64,000 bases of DNA from Mucilaginibacter inviolabilis (lineage in GTDB: Bacteria; Bacteroidota; Bacteroidia; Sphingobacteriales; Sphingobacteriaceae), in contig NZ_JAANAT010000002.1 in assembly GCF_011089895.1 (NCBI RefSeq), positions 620,001-684,000 on the forward strand. Reading direction: 5' to 3'. Shown here in pieces: positions 18,646-27,673 of this stretch. A model generated the notes under the pieces. The model was given only the letters and a program-made list of their open reading frames with translations, searched no databases and was not told where the DNA came from. The translations under genes were made by a program, and so were the position numbers. How positions within the stretch are numbered: the first letter of the stretch is position 1; each line of letters opens with the position of its first letter.

Positions 18646-20373
18646 ATGCCAAAATTCAATAACGGTATTTGCCGTGCTTTAATTATAGCACTTAATTTTA
18701 TTGCAGTAAATGCTTTTGCACAAAGGGAAAGCTATGTACAAAGCCTGAACACAAAAAATCGTTGGGTTGATTCTGTTTATAATAAACTAAGTCGCAAGCA
18801 ACGGATAGCCCAGTTGCTTTTTGTAAGAGCGCATACCAACAAAGGCAAAGCTTATGAAGATTCTGTTGCCCGGGTAATTAAAGAAGAGCAGGTGGGCGGC
18901 CTGGTTTTTTTTCAGGGTGGTCCAGGCAGGCAGGCTATATTGGTTAATAAATATCAGAAACTTGCAGAGGTACCTTTGCTTATTTCAATGGATGGTGAAT
19001 GGGGCCTGGGTATGCGTCTGGATTCGACCATATCATACCCCTACCAGATGACACTCGGCGCTATACAGGATAATAACCTGATATACAAAATGGGGCAACA
19101 GGTAGCGTATGACTTTAAGCGCCTGGGTATCCAGATAAACTTTGGGCCTGATATGGATATCAACAACAACCCCAACAACCCGGTGATCAATTATCGTTCC
19201 TTTGGCGATAATATGTATAACGTGGCCAAAAAAGGTATAGCTTATTTTAAGGGGATGCAAGATGCCGGTTTGTTAACCACAGCCAAGCATTTTCCGGGTC
19301 ATGGTGATACCAATGTAGATTCGCACTTTGATTTGCCTTTGCTGCCATACAGCCGTGCCCGTCTGGACTCGCTCGAAGAATATCCTTTCCGGGAGGCTAT
19401 TAATGCCGGTATCAGTGGCATCATGATAGCGCACATGAACATACCCGCGTTGGATAGTACCAAACGTTTGCCTTCAACCTTGTCGCGCCCTATCGTAACA
19501 GGTGTTTTGAAAGATTCGTTGAAGTTTAAAGGATTAGTAGTATCTGATGCTATGGAGATGAAAGGTGTGACTAAATATTTTCCAAATGGGGAGGCTGATG
19601 TAAAAGCATTTTTGGCCGGCATTGATGTTATTGAATTATCAGAAAACTCCGATCGTGCCATTAAACTTATCCGTAGGGCTATTCGTAAAGGTTTAATCAG
19701 CCCTGAAGAATTTCAGACCAAAGTGAAGAAAGTACTGGCCGCCAAATATTGGGCCGGACTTAACCGCCGTCAAAATATTTCGCCGGTGAATTTGAATGAA
19801 GACCTGAACCGTCAAACGGCTAAAGACCTTGTACAGCAGTTGAGCGATGCAGCGGTAACTTTATTAAAAGGTAATTCGGCCACGTTGAAATTGAACCCCT
19901 TCCTTAAAACGGCCATTGTGAGTATTGGGGTAGATGCTCCTACCGTTTTTCAGCAGGAGATGGCCAAAAGCTTTCCTAACTGCCGCATATTTATGGTAGC
20001 CAAAAATGCCCCGGCTATTGAGGTTAGAAATATCATGAACTGGGTAAAGCAATACACCCAGGTAATTGTGGGGATACATGATACCCGCCTGCGCCCTCAA
20101 AGTAAACTGGATTACAGCGCTGATGTGCGCCAGATGATAGCTGATCTGGCCATTCGCAAGGGTGTGGTAATGAGTGTTTTTGCCAATGCCTACACTATAG
20201 CTGGTTTGCCCGGTATCGAAAAAAGTAATGCCTTGCTGGTGTGTTATCAAATGAGCGCGGAACTGCAAAAATCGGCTGCCAAAGTAATTGCCGGTACGTT
20301 AAAGCCAACCGGTAAATTACCGGTAAGTGTTAATACCTCTTTCCCAACAGGAACAGGTTTAGGGCTGCAATAG
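18646..20373 (+). CDS. glycoside hydrolase family 3 (NagZ-like beta-N-acetylhexosaminidase)
   Basis: This 575-residue secreted or periplasmic enzyme has a signal peptide (about 1-26, ending AFAQ). The GH3 catalytic domain carries KHFPGHGDT (214-222), the Asp-His acid/base loop DSHFD, and nucleophile D301 in VVSDAMEM. These are the hallmarks of NagZ-type hexosaminidases, which act on muropeptides or chitin-like chains. A C-terminal GH3_C-like domain follows. No beta-lactamase-like domain is fused, unlike many Bacteroidota homologues of about 1000 residues. The ATG at 18646 was chosen over TTG at 18640. A TAnnTTTG match (18635-18642) abuts the start and may be chance. Confidence 0.92.
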   Translation: MPKFNNGICRALIIALNFIAVNAFAQRESYVQSLNTKNRWVDSVYNKLSRKQRIAQLLFVRAHTNKGKAYEDSVARVIKEEQVGGLVFFQGGPGRQAILVNKYQKLAEVPLLISMDGEWGLGMRLDSTISYPYQMTLGAIQDNNLIYKMGQQVAYDFKRLGIQINFGPDMDINNNPNNPVINYRSFGDNMYNVAKKGIAYFKGMQDAGLLTTAKHFPGHGDTNVDSHFDLPLLPYSRARLDSLEEYPFREAINAGISGIMIAHMNIPALDSTKRLPSTLSRPIVTGVLKDSLKFKGLVVSDAMEMKGVTKYFPNGEADVKAFLAGIDVIELSENSDRAIKLIRRAIRKGLISPEEFQTKVKKVLAAKYWAGLNRRQNISPVNLNEDLNRQTAKDLVQQLSDAAVTLLKGNSATLKLNPFLKTAIVSIGVDAPTVFQQEMAKSFPNCRIFMVAKNAPAIEVRNIMNWVKQYTQVIVGIHDTRLRPQSKLDYSADVRQMIADLAIRKGVVMSVFANAYTIAGLPGIEKSNALLVCYQMSAELQKSAAKVIAGTLKPTGKLPVSVNTSFPTGTGLGLQ

Positions 20374-20385
20374 CAATAAAAGTTT

Positions 20386-20958
20386 TTAAGCGAAATTCTT
20401 ATCGGCGAGGATCTTTTTTTTGCTTAGCAGGTTTAAGAGGTATTTGCCTTCTGCTTCATCAATACTTTCGCCAAACCGTATGGTTTTCATGCCATAATCA
20501 AATGCAATGGTGCCGGTATTGTTGATTTCGTTAAGTGACCGGAGCGCATTATACCTACCAAATCCGGCATTTATTTGGTCGTTTTGTACCCTGAAACTAT
20601 TGCATGAGTTAAGATCATAGAAAGTGGTTTTGCTGAAAGGGTCGCCCTGTCTTTTCATGATCAGCACACCTTTGCCAATCTCGATGCATTCTTTACCCAA
20701 TAATTGCCAGCAAATTGTTTTAAGGGCAAACAGGCCACCGATTGTCCAGCCGGCCAGCCAGAATATCTTAAACAGATCGGCACCTTTGTTTGTAGCGCTA
20801 AGAATTTCTCTTATAGCTGATGCTTCACCCAAGAACCAACCACAAAGCCACGCACACATGAAAAGGATAATAAAGTAATTCTTTCTTGAAGGTATAGTGA
20901 TTCTTACAGAGTCAAAATTATCCTCGATAATTGCTCTGCCCTGATACGGTAATTCCAT
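20386..20958 (-). CDS. hypothetical membrane protein, PH-like fold suspected
   Basis: No firm family. This 190-residue protein has an N-terminal polar part (about 1-25), two adjacent transmembrane segments (about 28-45 and 62-84) and a C-terminal beta-rich tail with EIGKGVLIMKRQ and TTFYDL. This layout resembles bacterial PH-domain (YcxB/DUF304-like) membrane proteins. It converges with the GH3 gene, 12 bp apart. Confidence 0.6.
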   Translation of the reverse strand: MELPYQGRAIIEDNFDSVRITIPSRKNYFIILFMCAWLCGWFLGEASAIREILSATNKGADLFKIFWLAGWTIGGLFALKTICWQLLGKECIEIGKGVLIMKRQGDPFSKTTFYDLNSCNSFRVQNDQINAGFGRYNALRSLNEINNTGTIAFDYGMKTIRFGESIDEAEGKYLLNLLSKKKILADKNFA

Positions 20959-21018
20959 CTTTAAATGTCTGGCTTAAAGATGCTATAAATTATGATGTTT
21001 GCAAATTATATTGATAAA

Positions 21019-21113
21019 GCCTCACCCAACCCTCTCCAAAGAAGAAGGCTTTAAGCGCTTTCTTTTTGGAATCTCCTCCTTTAAGGAAGGTTTAGAGAGG
21101 GCTATTTCTTATC
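21019..21113. repeat. dispersed intergenic element, CCTCACCCAACCCTCTCC type
   Basis: The left end reads CCTCACCCAACCCTCTCC and the right end TTTAGAGAGGGCT, which are partly complementary. An inner AATCTCCTCCTTTAAGGAAGG hairpin is present. A related copy lies at 27570-27665. The element is just upstream of the helicase start. Confidence 0.75.
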
Positions 21114-21126
21114 TTTACTAAACAAT

Positions 21127-24100
21127 ATGCAATCAAATCTTCATAAGTATAACGATAAATTTCAGGCGGCTTTGGCCGGGTTAAACCCCGAGCAATTGGC
21201 CGCTGTTAATAAAATGGATGGGCCGGTTTTGGTAGTGGCCGGACCGGGTACGGGTAAAACACAGATACTGGCGGCCCGTATAGGTAAAATATTAACCGAT
21301 ACAGATGCACTACCAAACGAAATACTGTGTCTTACCTATACCGATGCCGGTGCGGTAGCTATGCGCAAGCGTCTGTTTGAGTTTATTGGTCCCGATGCTT
21401 ACCGTATCAATATATATACCTTTCATGCTTTTTGTAACGAGATTATCCAGGAGAACCTGGAATATTTTGGTAAGCTGAACCTGGAGTCATTGTCTGATCT
21501 GGAATCGGCAATGCTGTTCCGCGAACTGGTTGATGAGTTTGGCAACGATCATTTGCTCAAGCGTTTTACCGGAGATATTTATTACGATACCAAACGTTTG
21601 AAAGATCTGTTCTCGACCATGAAACGGGAGAACTGGGACATCGACCTGATTACCAAAGCGGTTCAGGATTACCTGGACGATATCCCTAACCGGGAAGAAT
21701 TTGTATACAAACGCGCCAATGCCAAAACAGGCATCAAAGTTGGCGACCCTAAACAAAAAGATATTGATGCCGCTCATGAAACCATGAGCAAATTGCTGGC
21801 AGCGGTAGGCGAATACAAAAACTACGATGCCAAGATGAAAGCCCGCGGCCGGTATGATTATGACGACATGATCATCTGGGTGCTGAAAGCTTTCCGCGAT
21901 AATGAAGAGATACTGCGTAAATACCAGGAGCGCTATCAGTATATTTTGGTGGATGAATTTCAGGATACCAGTGGTTCGCAAAATGAATTGCTTAGGTTTT
22001 TGCTGAGCTATTGGGATGTACCTAACGTGTTTGTGGTGGGCGATGATGACCAGTCGATCTTTAAATTTCAGGGTGCCAACATGAAAAACATCTTGGATTT
22101 TGCTACCGATTATGTAGATACCCTGCAGACTGTTGTACTGAAACATAACTATCGATCCAATCAAAATATCCTCGATATTTCAAGGGCGCTCATCAACAAC
22201 AATTTTGAGAGGCTCACCAGTCAGCTCAAACTGGATAAGGACCTGCGGGCATCGCATCCACGCTTTACCCAGCTCACGGTTGAGCCTGTGATCAATGAAT
22301 ATGAGAATCCCGATCAGGAACTGGTAGATGTATCGTCCCAAATCAAAGCATTGATTGACCAGGGTACGCCGCCGGGTGAGATAGCGGTGATCTATCGCAA
22401 CCACAGCCAGGTAGAGGAAATGATCAAATACCTTGATGTTGAGAAAATAGCGGTAAATACCAAACGAAAGATCGATATCCTGACGCAGCCCTTTGGCGAA
22501 AAGATCATCAACATCCTGCGTTACCTGGCTATGGAACTGGATTCGCCGTATAGTGGTGACGAGCTATTGTTCGAGATCATGCATTATGATTTCTTTAACA
22601 TCGCCCCCATTGAAATTGCCAAGGCCAGCATCGCGGTAGCTAAAGAAAATTATGGCGCGGTAACCGGTAATAAACCCAAAACCTCTATCCGTCGTTATGT
22701 GAGCGAGTTGCGGCCACCTGCTCAAACTGATCTTTTTGCTCCGGATAAGTTTACCGCCATGAAGTATCTCATTAATGATATTGATGAGTTGCTGCAATCG
22801 GCAGTGAGTAAAACTTTGCAGGCACTTTTCCAGGATGTGATAGCCAAAATGGGTATCCTGCGGTACATTATGCAGCAAGCGGACAAAGGCGGGCATATGC
22901 AAATGCTCACCAGCTTTTTTGATTTCCTGAAAGATGAAAGTCGCAAGAACCCCGAAATTAAACTGGATGAGTTAATAGCCACCATTGAGTTGATGAAGAA
23001 GAATGGCATCCGGCTCGATTTGAACCAGGTGATCTTTTCTGATAATGGTGTTAATTTTTTAACCGCACATGGTTCCAAGGGACTTGAATTTGAACATGTA
23101 TTTTTTATAGGCTGTGATAAACGCACCTGGGATAGTAAGGGCCGCAATACCGGTTTCAGTTACCCCGATACTTTAACCCAGGCCGCATCTGATGATATTG
23201 CCCAAAAAGAGGAGGGGCGGCGCCTGTTTTATGTAGCCATCACCCGTGCTAAACAGCATCTGTATATCTCATATGCGAACAAAGATAAAAAAGCCAAAGA
23301 TCAGGAAGCAAGCCAGTTTGTAGGCGAAATACTGGCCAGCACCGATTTACAGGTACATTATCCAAAAGTGACCGAAGAAGCCATGCTGGGCTTTTACGCC
23401 ACCCAGTTTAGCGAGGCCGAAAAACCAAAGGTGGAGCTACTGGATAAAAATTACATTAACCTGCTGCTGCAAAATTATACGCTGTCGGTAACACACCTGA
23501 GCAGTTATCTGGATTGCCCGTTGAGGTTTTATTTCCAGTGTCTGATCAGGGTGCCATCGGGTAAAAGTCCGTCGGCTACGTTTGGACAGGCCGTGCATTG
23601 GGCGTTGAACAAAACGTATAAATTATTGAAAGATAATGATAACGAGTTCCTGTCGACTGAGCAGTTTATGAACGAATTTCGCTGGTACATGGCCCGTAAC
23701 AAAGATTCATTTACCAAGGATGAATATAAATTGCGCGTAGCCTACGGCGAAAAAATATTACCTGCCTACTACGAAAAGAATGTAGACCATTGGAATAAGA
23801 TAGCCATCACCGAGCGCACCATCAAAAACATCGAAATAGGAGGCGTGCCCATCAAAGGTAACCTGGATAAAATGGAATTTGATAGCAAGCACGTAACCGT
23901 GGTGGATTATAAAACCGGTAAACTCAAAAATGCCAAAGACAAGCTGCTACGACCTACCAACGATTTCCCCAACGGTGGCGATTACTGGCGACAGGGTGTG
24001 TTTTATAAAATACTGGTGGACCATGACCGCACCAACGATTGGGAAGTAGTAAGCACCGTTTTTGATTTTGTAGAACCCGTAAGTGAAGGCGAATACCACA

Positions 24101-24297
24101 GCGAAAAATTTGTGATCACCCCCGATGATATGGACGTAGTGACCGAACAGATCAAAGATACCTATGCCAAAATAATGGCGCACGATTTTAACACAGGTTG
24201 CGGCAAAAAAGAATGCGACTGGTGCCATTTTGTAAAAAGTAATTTTAAACAGGCCGACGAAATGTTGCAAACTGCGAGTGAGGAGGAGGAGGAATAG
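21127..24297 (+). CDS. UvrD/PcrA-like helicase fused to PD-(D/E)XK nuclease
   Basis: This 1056-residue repair protein combines a superfamily 1 helicase with a RecB-like nuclease. Helicase motifs are Walker A AGPGTGKT (K44), DEFQDT (near 277), GDDDQSIF (305-312) and TAHGSKGLEF. The C-terminal nuclease has D914, D927 and K929 (VVDYKTGK). Cysteines C797, C1025, C1030 and C1033 could bind an iron-sulfur cluster as in AddB/AdnB, but the C-x4-C-x2-C spacing of the last three differs from the usual C-x2-C-x5-C. It probably processes DNA ends in recombination. No AddA or AddB partner gene is adjacent. Confidence 0.92.
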   Translation: MQSNLHKYNDKFQAALAGLNPEQLAAVNKMDGPVLVVAGPGTGKTQILAARIGKILTDTDALPNEILCLTYTDAGAVAMRKRLFEFIGPDAYRINIYTFHAFCNEIIQENLEYFGKLNLESLSDLESAMLFRELVDEFGNDHLLKRFTGDIYYDTKRLKDLFSTMKRENWDIDLITKAVQDYLDDIPNREEFVYKRANAKTGIKVGDPKQKDIDAAHETMSKLLAAVGEYKNYDAKMKARGRYDYDDMIIWVLKAFRDNEEILRKYQERYQYILVDEFQDTSGSQNELLRFLLSYWDVPNVFVVGDDDQSIFKFQGANMKNILDFATDYVDTLQTVVLKHNYRSNQNILDISRALINNNFERLTSQLKLDKDLRASHPRFTQLTVEPVINEYENPDQELVDVSSQIKALIDQGTPPGEIAVIYRNHSQVEEMIKYLDVEKIAVNTKRKIDILTQPFGEKIINILRYLAMELDSPYSGDELLFEIMHYDFFNIAPIEIAKASIAVAKENYGAVTGNKPKTSIRRYVSELRPPAQTDLFAPDKFTAMKYLINDIDELLQSAVSKTLQALFQDVIAKMGILRYIMQQADKGGHMQMLTSFFDFLKDESRKNPEIKLDELIATIELMKKNGIRLDLNQVIFSDNGVNFLTAHGSKGLEFEHVFFIGCDKRTWDSKGRNTGFSYPDTLTQAASDDIAQKEEGRRLFYVAITRAKQHLYISYANKDKKAKDQEASQFVGEILASTDLQVHYPKVTEEAMLGFYATQFSEAEKPKVELLDKNYINLLLQNYTLSVTHLSSYLDCPLRFYFQCLIRVPSGKSPSATFGQAVHWALNKTYKLLKDNDNEFLSTEQFMNEFRWYMARNKDSFTKDEYKLRVAYGEKILPAYYEKNVDHWNKIAITERTIKNIEIGGVPIKGNLDKMEFDSKHVTVVDYKTGKLKNAKDKLLRPTNDFPNGGDYWRQGVFYKILVDHDRTNDWEVVSTVFDFVEPVSEGEYHSEKFVITPDDMDVVTEQIKDTYAKIMAHDFNTGCGKKECDWCHFVKSNFKQADEMLQTASEEEEE

Positions 24298-24307
24298 TAG
24301 ATTCCCT

Positions 24308-24379
24308 GTAGAGATGCATATTTGCGTCTTTCTCAATATTGAAAATCATCATATGGGAGACGCAAATATGCGTCTCTAC
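24308..24379. repeat. REP-like hairpin pair upstream of and overlapping the RAYT start
   Basis: The unit GAGACGCA-aata-TGCGTCTC is an 8-bp stem with a 4-base loop. Two oppositely oriented units (24308-24330 and 24355-24379) form an inverted pair. The possible ATG starts of the transposase at 24353 and 24368 lie inside it. Confidence 0.85.
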
Positions 24380-24934
24380 AATAAAAAGAAAGTGGAAGAT
24401 AAATTTCAGAAGAAATACCGTGTATCCTCACCGCGGTTGCCGGGATGGGATTATGGTTCCCATGGATTATATTTTGTGACCATTTGTACAAAAGATCGTG
24501 TGCCATATCTTGGCGAAATTAGTCAATTACCTAATGAGAGCAAGGCTTTCTTCAAACACTCGGGGATTGGATTAATCGCTGAGAAGTATTGGTTGCAGTT
24601 ACCTGATTTTTACACTTATGTTAAGCTTGATGATTTTGTTTTGATGCCCGACCATTTACACGCTATATTGTTTATCGATAAGCCTGATAAAACCTCATGG
24701 GAGATCAATAAATTTGGTGTGCAAAAAGATAATCTTGCGGCTATTTTACGTGGATATAAAGCTTCTGTAAAAAAATACGCTAATGAAAAAGATATTGAAT
24801 TTGGCTGGCAACCTCGTTATTATGATAGAGTGATAAGAGATCAACGTGAGTATGAAAACGTACAACAATATATCTATGATAATCCAGATAATTGGCTTGT
24901 GAACAAAGACGGATTTGAGAATTTATATTTATAA
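24353..24934 (+). CDS. REP-associated tyrosine transposase (RAYT, Y1 HUH family)
   Basis: This 193-residue protein carries the Y1_Tnp signature: GLYFVTICTKDR near the start, the metal-binding HUH motif MPDHLHAILF and the C-terminal tyrosine helix VKKYANE, followed by YYDRVIRDQREYENVQQYI. RAYTs mobilise short palindromic REP sequences. The gene is bracketed by REP-like hairpins with the same core. The start is uncertain: ATG 24353 or ATG 24368 are likelier than an upstream GTG at 24278, which overlaps the helicase gene. Key residues are intact, so it may be active. Confidence 0.9.
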   Translation: MGDANMRLYNKKKVEDKFQKKYRVSSPRLPGWDYGSHGLYFVTICTKDRVPYLGEISQLPNESKAFFKHSGIGLIAEKYWLQLPDFYTYVKLDDFVLMPDHLHAILFIDKPDKTSWEINKFGVQKDNLAAILRGYKASVKKYANEKDIEFGWQPRYYDRVIRDQREYENVQQYIYDNPDNWLVNKDGFENLYL

Positions 24935-24948
24935 TTTAATTCAATAAT

Positions 24949-25010
24949 GAGACACAAATATGTGTCTCTACAATAAAAACAAACCGTAGAGACGCATATT
25001 TGCGTCTCCC
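24949..25010. repeat. REP-like hairpin pair downstream of the RAYT gene
   Basis: Two inverted units, GAGACACAaataTGTGTCTC (24950-24969) and GAGACGCATATTTGCGTCTC (24989-25008), mirror the pair before the transposase. A-to-G changes in the first unit are compensated on both arms, so the hairpin is preserved. Confidence 0.85.
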
Positions 25011-25032
25011 ATTATTCAGACATCACCAACAC

Positions 25033-26379
25033 ATGAAACACCTAAAACTATTCATCCTTCTCATCTTAACCTTCCCCGCCGCAGCACAAACCATCATTAA
25101 ACCCGATGCGGGTATTAAACAAATGGTTGATGAAGTATCATCCAAAAATATCGAGGCCACGATCCGCAAACTGGTGACTTTTAAAAGTCGACATACCCTG
25201 AGCGATACTACCAGCAAAACAACCGGCAGCGGAGCGGCACGCAACTGGATCAAGGCCGAAATGGAAAAATATGCCGCAGCATCTGGCGGACGTATGACCG
25301 TACAGTTTGACACGTTTACACAGCCAAAGGGTACACGTATTGATCAGCCTGTAAAACTGAAAAACGTATTGGCTATTCTGAAAGGAACAGACCCAACCGA
25401 TACCCGGGTATATATCGTATCGGGTCATTATGATTCGCGCATTAATGATGTGATGGATGCCAATGGCGTTGAGCCGGGCGCTAATGACGATGCCTCTGGT
25501 ACTGCTTTATCTATGGAATTGGCCCGGGTGATGGCTAAACGATCTTTCCCGGCTACTATTATTTTTGCGGCGGTAGTGGGCGAGGAACAGGGTCTTTATG
25601 GATCGGCCAACCTGGCCAAACGCGCCAAAGCCGAAAACTGGAATGTGGACGCCATGCTGAATAACGATATTGTAGGCAACACCCACGGTATGGAAACCGA
25701 CCTGAAAGATAATCGCAGTGTACGTGTTTTTAGTGACGGTATCCCTACCAATGCTACCGATAAACAGGTAGCGGCGTTGAAATCATTAGGGGGCGAAAAT
25801 GATAGTCCCTCCCGTGAGCTGGCTCGTTATGCCAAAGAGACCGGCGAACGCTATGTTGACCAGCTGGATGTAAAACTCATCTACCGGCGCGACCGGTACC
25901 TGCGTGGCGGCGATCACCTGCCATTTTTAGAGCAGGGTTTTACTGCGGTAAGGTTTACCGAAATGAACGAGGATTTCAACCGTCAGCACCAAAATATCCG
26001 CACCGAAAATGGCGTAGATTATGGCGACCTGCCCGATTTTGTTGATTTTAACTATGTGCAAAAAGTGGCCCGCATGAACCTGTCTGTTCTGGCCAACCTG
26101 GCATCGGCTCCGGCTCGACCGCAAAACGTAGGCATTATCACCACAGACCTTACCAATAAAACCAAACTAACCTGGGAAGCCCCGGCTACAGGCAAAAAAC
26201 CGGCAGGCTACTATGTGCTCATGCGCGAAACCACCAGCGCCTTTTGGGAACGCAAATTTTATGTAACCGATACCACCGCTACGCTAGCCTATTCAAAAGA
26301 TAATTACTTTTTTGCCGTACAAGCTGTTGATGCCGATGGGCATGAGAGTTTGCCGGTATTTCCGAAGCCGGTGAGATAA
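25033..26379 (+). CDS. secreted M28-family zinc metallopeptidase with C-terminal FN3-like domain
   Basis: This 448-residue exported aminopeptidase has a signal peptide ending AAAQ (about residue 18). Metal and catalytic residues are H132 (SGHYDSR), D152 (GANDDASG), E184/E185 (GEEQG) and H295 (GGDHLPF). A fibronectin type III-like domain covers about 360-448. The ATG at 25033 is chosen since it gives a clean signal peptide; the TTG-initiated reading from 25000 runs into REP sequence. It degrades peptides in the periplasm or outside the cell. Confidence 0.93.
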   Translation: MKHLKLFILLILTFPAAAQTIIKPDAGIKQMVDEVSSKNIEATIRKLVTFKSRHTLSDTTSKTTGSGAARNWIKAEMEKYAAASGGRMTVQFDTFTQPKGTRIDQPVKLKNVLAILKGTDPTDTRVYIVSGHYDSRINDVMDANGVEPGANDDASGTALSMELARVMAKRSFPATIIFAAVVGEEQGLYGSANLAKRAKAENWNVDAMLNNDIVGNTHGMETDLKDNRSVRVFSDGIPTNATDKQVAALKSLGGENDSPSRELARYAKETGERYVDQLDVKLIYRRDRYLRGGDHLPFLEQGFTAVRFTEMNEDFNRQHQNIRTENGVDYGDLPDFVDFNYVQKVARMNLSVLANLASAPARPQNVGIITTDLTNKTKLTWEAPATGKKPAGYYVLMRETTSAFWERKFYVTDTTATLAYSKDNYFFAVQAVDADGHESLPVFPKPVR

Positions 26380-26393
26380 ATAGCAATTGTACC

Positions 26394-26936
26394 ATGAGTA
26401 TCCATAGTGTAATCGATTCCATTGCCGGCTCTATCTTTTCGGGTACGATGGTTCTTGTTCCCTGTTTAGTGATTATTCATTTTCTTAAGATCAGTACTTA
26501 CAGGATTAATAGACTTGTGCTGATACAGAGCTTAAATACTGTGCTGCTTTTGGGATCGGTATTATATATCATAATGTGGCTGTTAAGGATTTATTCGGCA
26601 ATTTTTTTAGGCGCAGAATATGAACAATATGTTTTTGCCGGCTCGTTCTGGTTTTTTGCTGCCACAGCGGTTATTAATCGGATACTCCTGCCTCAAATTT
26701 TATGGGTGAAACGTTTTCGAAAGTCGCTTAAATGCCCGGTGATAATAGTTGGGATCTGGGTTATCCTCCGTATGATAAATTTAATAATGTTGTTATTATC
26801 ACTTCGCGATTTTAGCATGGGTATTGTATTTAACATATGGGGTAACTTCCTAACCGATTCTTTAATTTATATCACTATCCTGGTAATCACCTATTTTATT
26901 TTAAATAACAAGAAAAGGCAGCTAAAACTTGCATAA
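26394..26936 (+). CDS. hypothetical multi-spanning membrane protein
   Basis: A 180-residue protein without recognised family. It has about five hydrophobic segments (near 11-31, 44-65, 77-97, 114-134 and 140-172) and ends in a basic NNKKRQLKLA. It follows the M28 peptidase by 14 bp and may share its transcript. Confidence 0.65.
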   Translation: MSIHSVIDSIAGSIFSGTMVLVPCLVIIHFLKISTYRINRLVLIQSLNTVLLLGSVLYIIMWLLRIYSAIFLGAEYEQYVFAGSFWFFAATAVINRILLPQILWVKRFRKSLKCPVIIVGIWVILRMINLIMLLLSLRDFSMGIVFNIWGNFLTDSLIYITILVITYFILNNKKRQLKLA

Positions 26937-26940
26937 ATAA

Positions 26941-27030
26941 TTTTGTCATCCTGAGCGGAGCGAAGGATCTGTTAGTGAACTATGCATATCGGCAATTAGA
27001 TGCTTCACTATCGTTCAGCATGACAAAAAG
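26941..27030. repeat. dispersed intergenic inverted element, GTCATCCTGAGC type
   Basis: The left end reads GTCATCCTGAGCGGAGCGAAGGATCT; the right end TTCAGCATGAC is its partial complement. A related element (GTCGTTCCGAGCGTAGCGAAGAATCT) lies at 38313-38397. This type is known to be widespread between genes in Sphingobacteriaceae. Confidence 0.7.
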
Positions 27031-27050
27031 AATTTTATTAGTTTTGTGAT

Positions 27051-27194
27051 ATGTATTTTTTCAGAAAGAAAGATCCTAACAGACCCACAAACATCAACCT
27101 GCGTATTATGCATTTTATCAATGCGCTGGCCATTATTATGTTTTTGGCGGGGATCATCTACAAACTGATACAAGTGTTCATACTTAAAAAATGA
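27051..27194 (+). CDS. 47-residue membrane protein, coupled to ridA
   Basis: A short gene: ATG at 27051, stop TGA at 27192-27194. The product has a basic, Pro/Asn-rich head (MYFFRKKDPNRPTN) and one transmembrane helix at about residues 22-39, ending in LKK. It overlaps the ridA ATG in the sequence ATGATGA. The clear topology and the coupling support a real gene. Function unknown; short single-span proteins of this type occur in Bacteroidota. Confidence 0.75.
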   Translation: MYFFRKKDPNRPTNINLRIMHFINALAIIMFLAGIIYKLIQVFILKK

Positions 27195-27568
27195 TGACAA
27201 TAATAAACACCCATAATGCACCGGCTCCTATCGGGCCATATAGCCAGGCTACCGCAGCTGGAAATTTTGTATTTGTATCGGGCCAGATCCCCCTTAACCC
27301 GGTTACCGGTGAACTGGTAACTACCGGTATTACCGACGAAGCGGTAATGGTGATGGAAAACATCAAAGCCATTTTAACCGAGGCCGGTATCGGTTTTGAA
27401 AACATTGTAAAAACCAGCATATTTTTAACCGATATGGGCAATTTTGGTCAGGTGAACGAGGTATACGGAAAATATTTTACCGCCAATTTCCCTGCCCGCG
27501 AAACGGTACAGGTATCTGCATTACCCAAAGGCGTCAATGTGGAGATTTCGGTTATTGCTGTAAAGTAA
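27191..27568 (+). CDS. ridA: RidA family enamine/imine deaminase
   Basis: This 125-residue protein matches the YjgF/YER057c/UK114 family, which hydrolyses reactive enamines and imines formed by PLP enzymes. Conserved landmarks are APAPIGPYSQA, VFVSGQIPL, KTSIFLTDM and the C-terminal RETVQVSALPKGVNVEI with the substrate-binding Arg. Length is normal. It is translated from ATG 27191 (or 27194), overlapping the 47-residue gene. Confidence 0.95.
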   Translation: MMTIINTHNAPAPIGPYSQATAAGNFVFVSGQIPLNPVTGELVTTGITDEAVMVMENIKAILTEAGIGFENIVKTSIFLTDMGNFGQVNEVYGKYFTANFPARETVQVSALPKGVNVEISVIAVK

Positions 27569-27569
27569 G

Positions 27570-27665
27570 AGCCTCACCCAACCCTCTCCTGAAGGAGAGG
27601 GCTTTTGAATAAAATTTTAACCATGCTTATAAAAGTCTCCCCTTTAGGGGAGATTTAGAGGGGCT
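27570..27665. repeat. dispersed intergenic element, CCTCACCCAACCCTCTCC type
   Basis: GCCTCACCCAACCCTCTCC with hairpin CTCTCCTGAAGGAGAG on the left, and AGTCTCCCCTTTAGGGGAG then TTTAGAGGGGCT on the right. It is a second copy of the element at 21019-21113, again directly before a helicase gene (recG). Confidence 0.8.
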
Positions 27666-27673
27666 ACTTATCT

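Noticed and set aside
21487..22164. Long antisense ORF inside the helicase gene
   Set aside because: It lies wholly within a firmly identified gene and shows no recognisable motif; opposite-strand open frames are common in this base composition.
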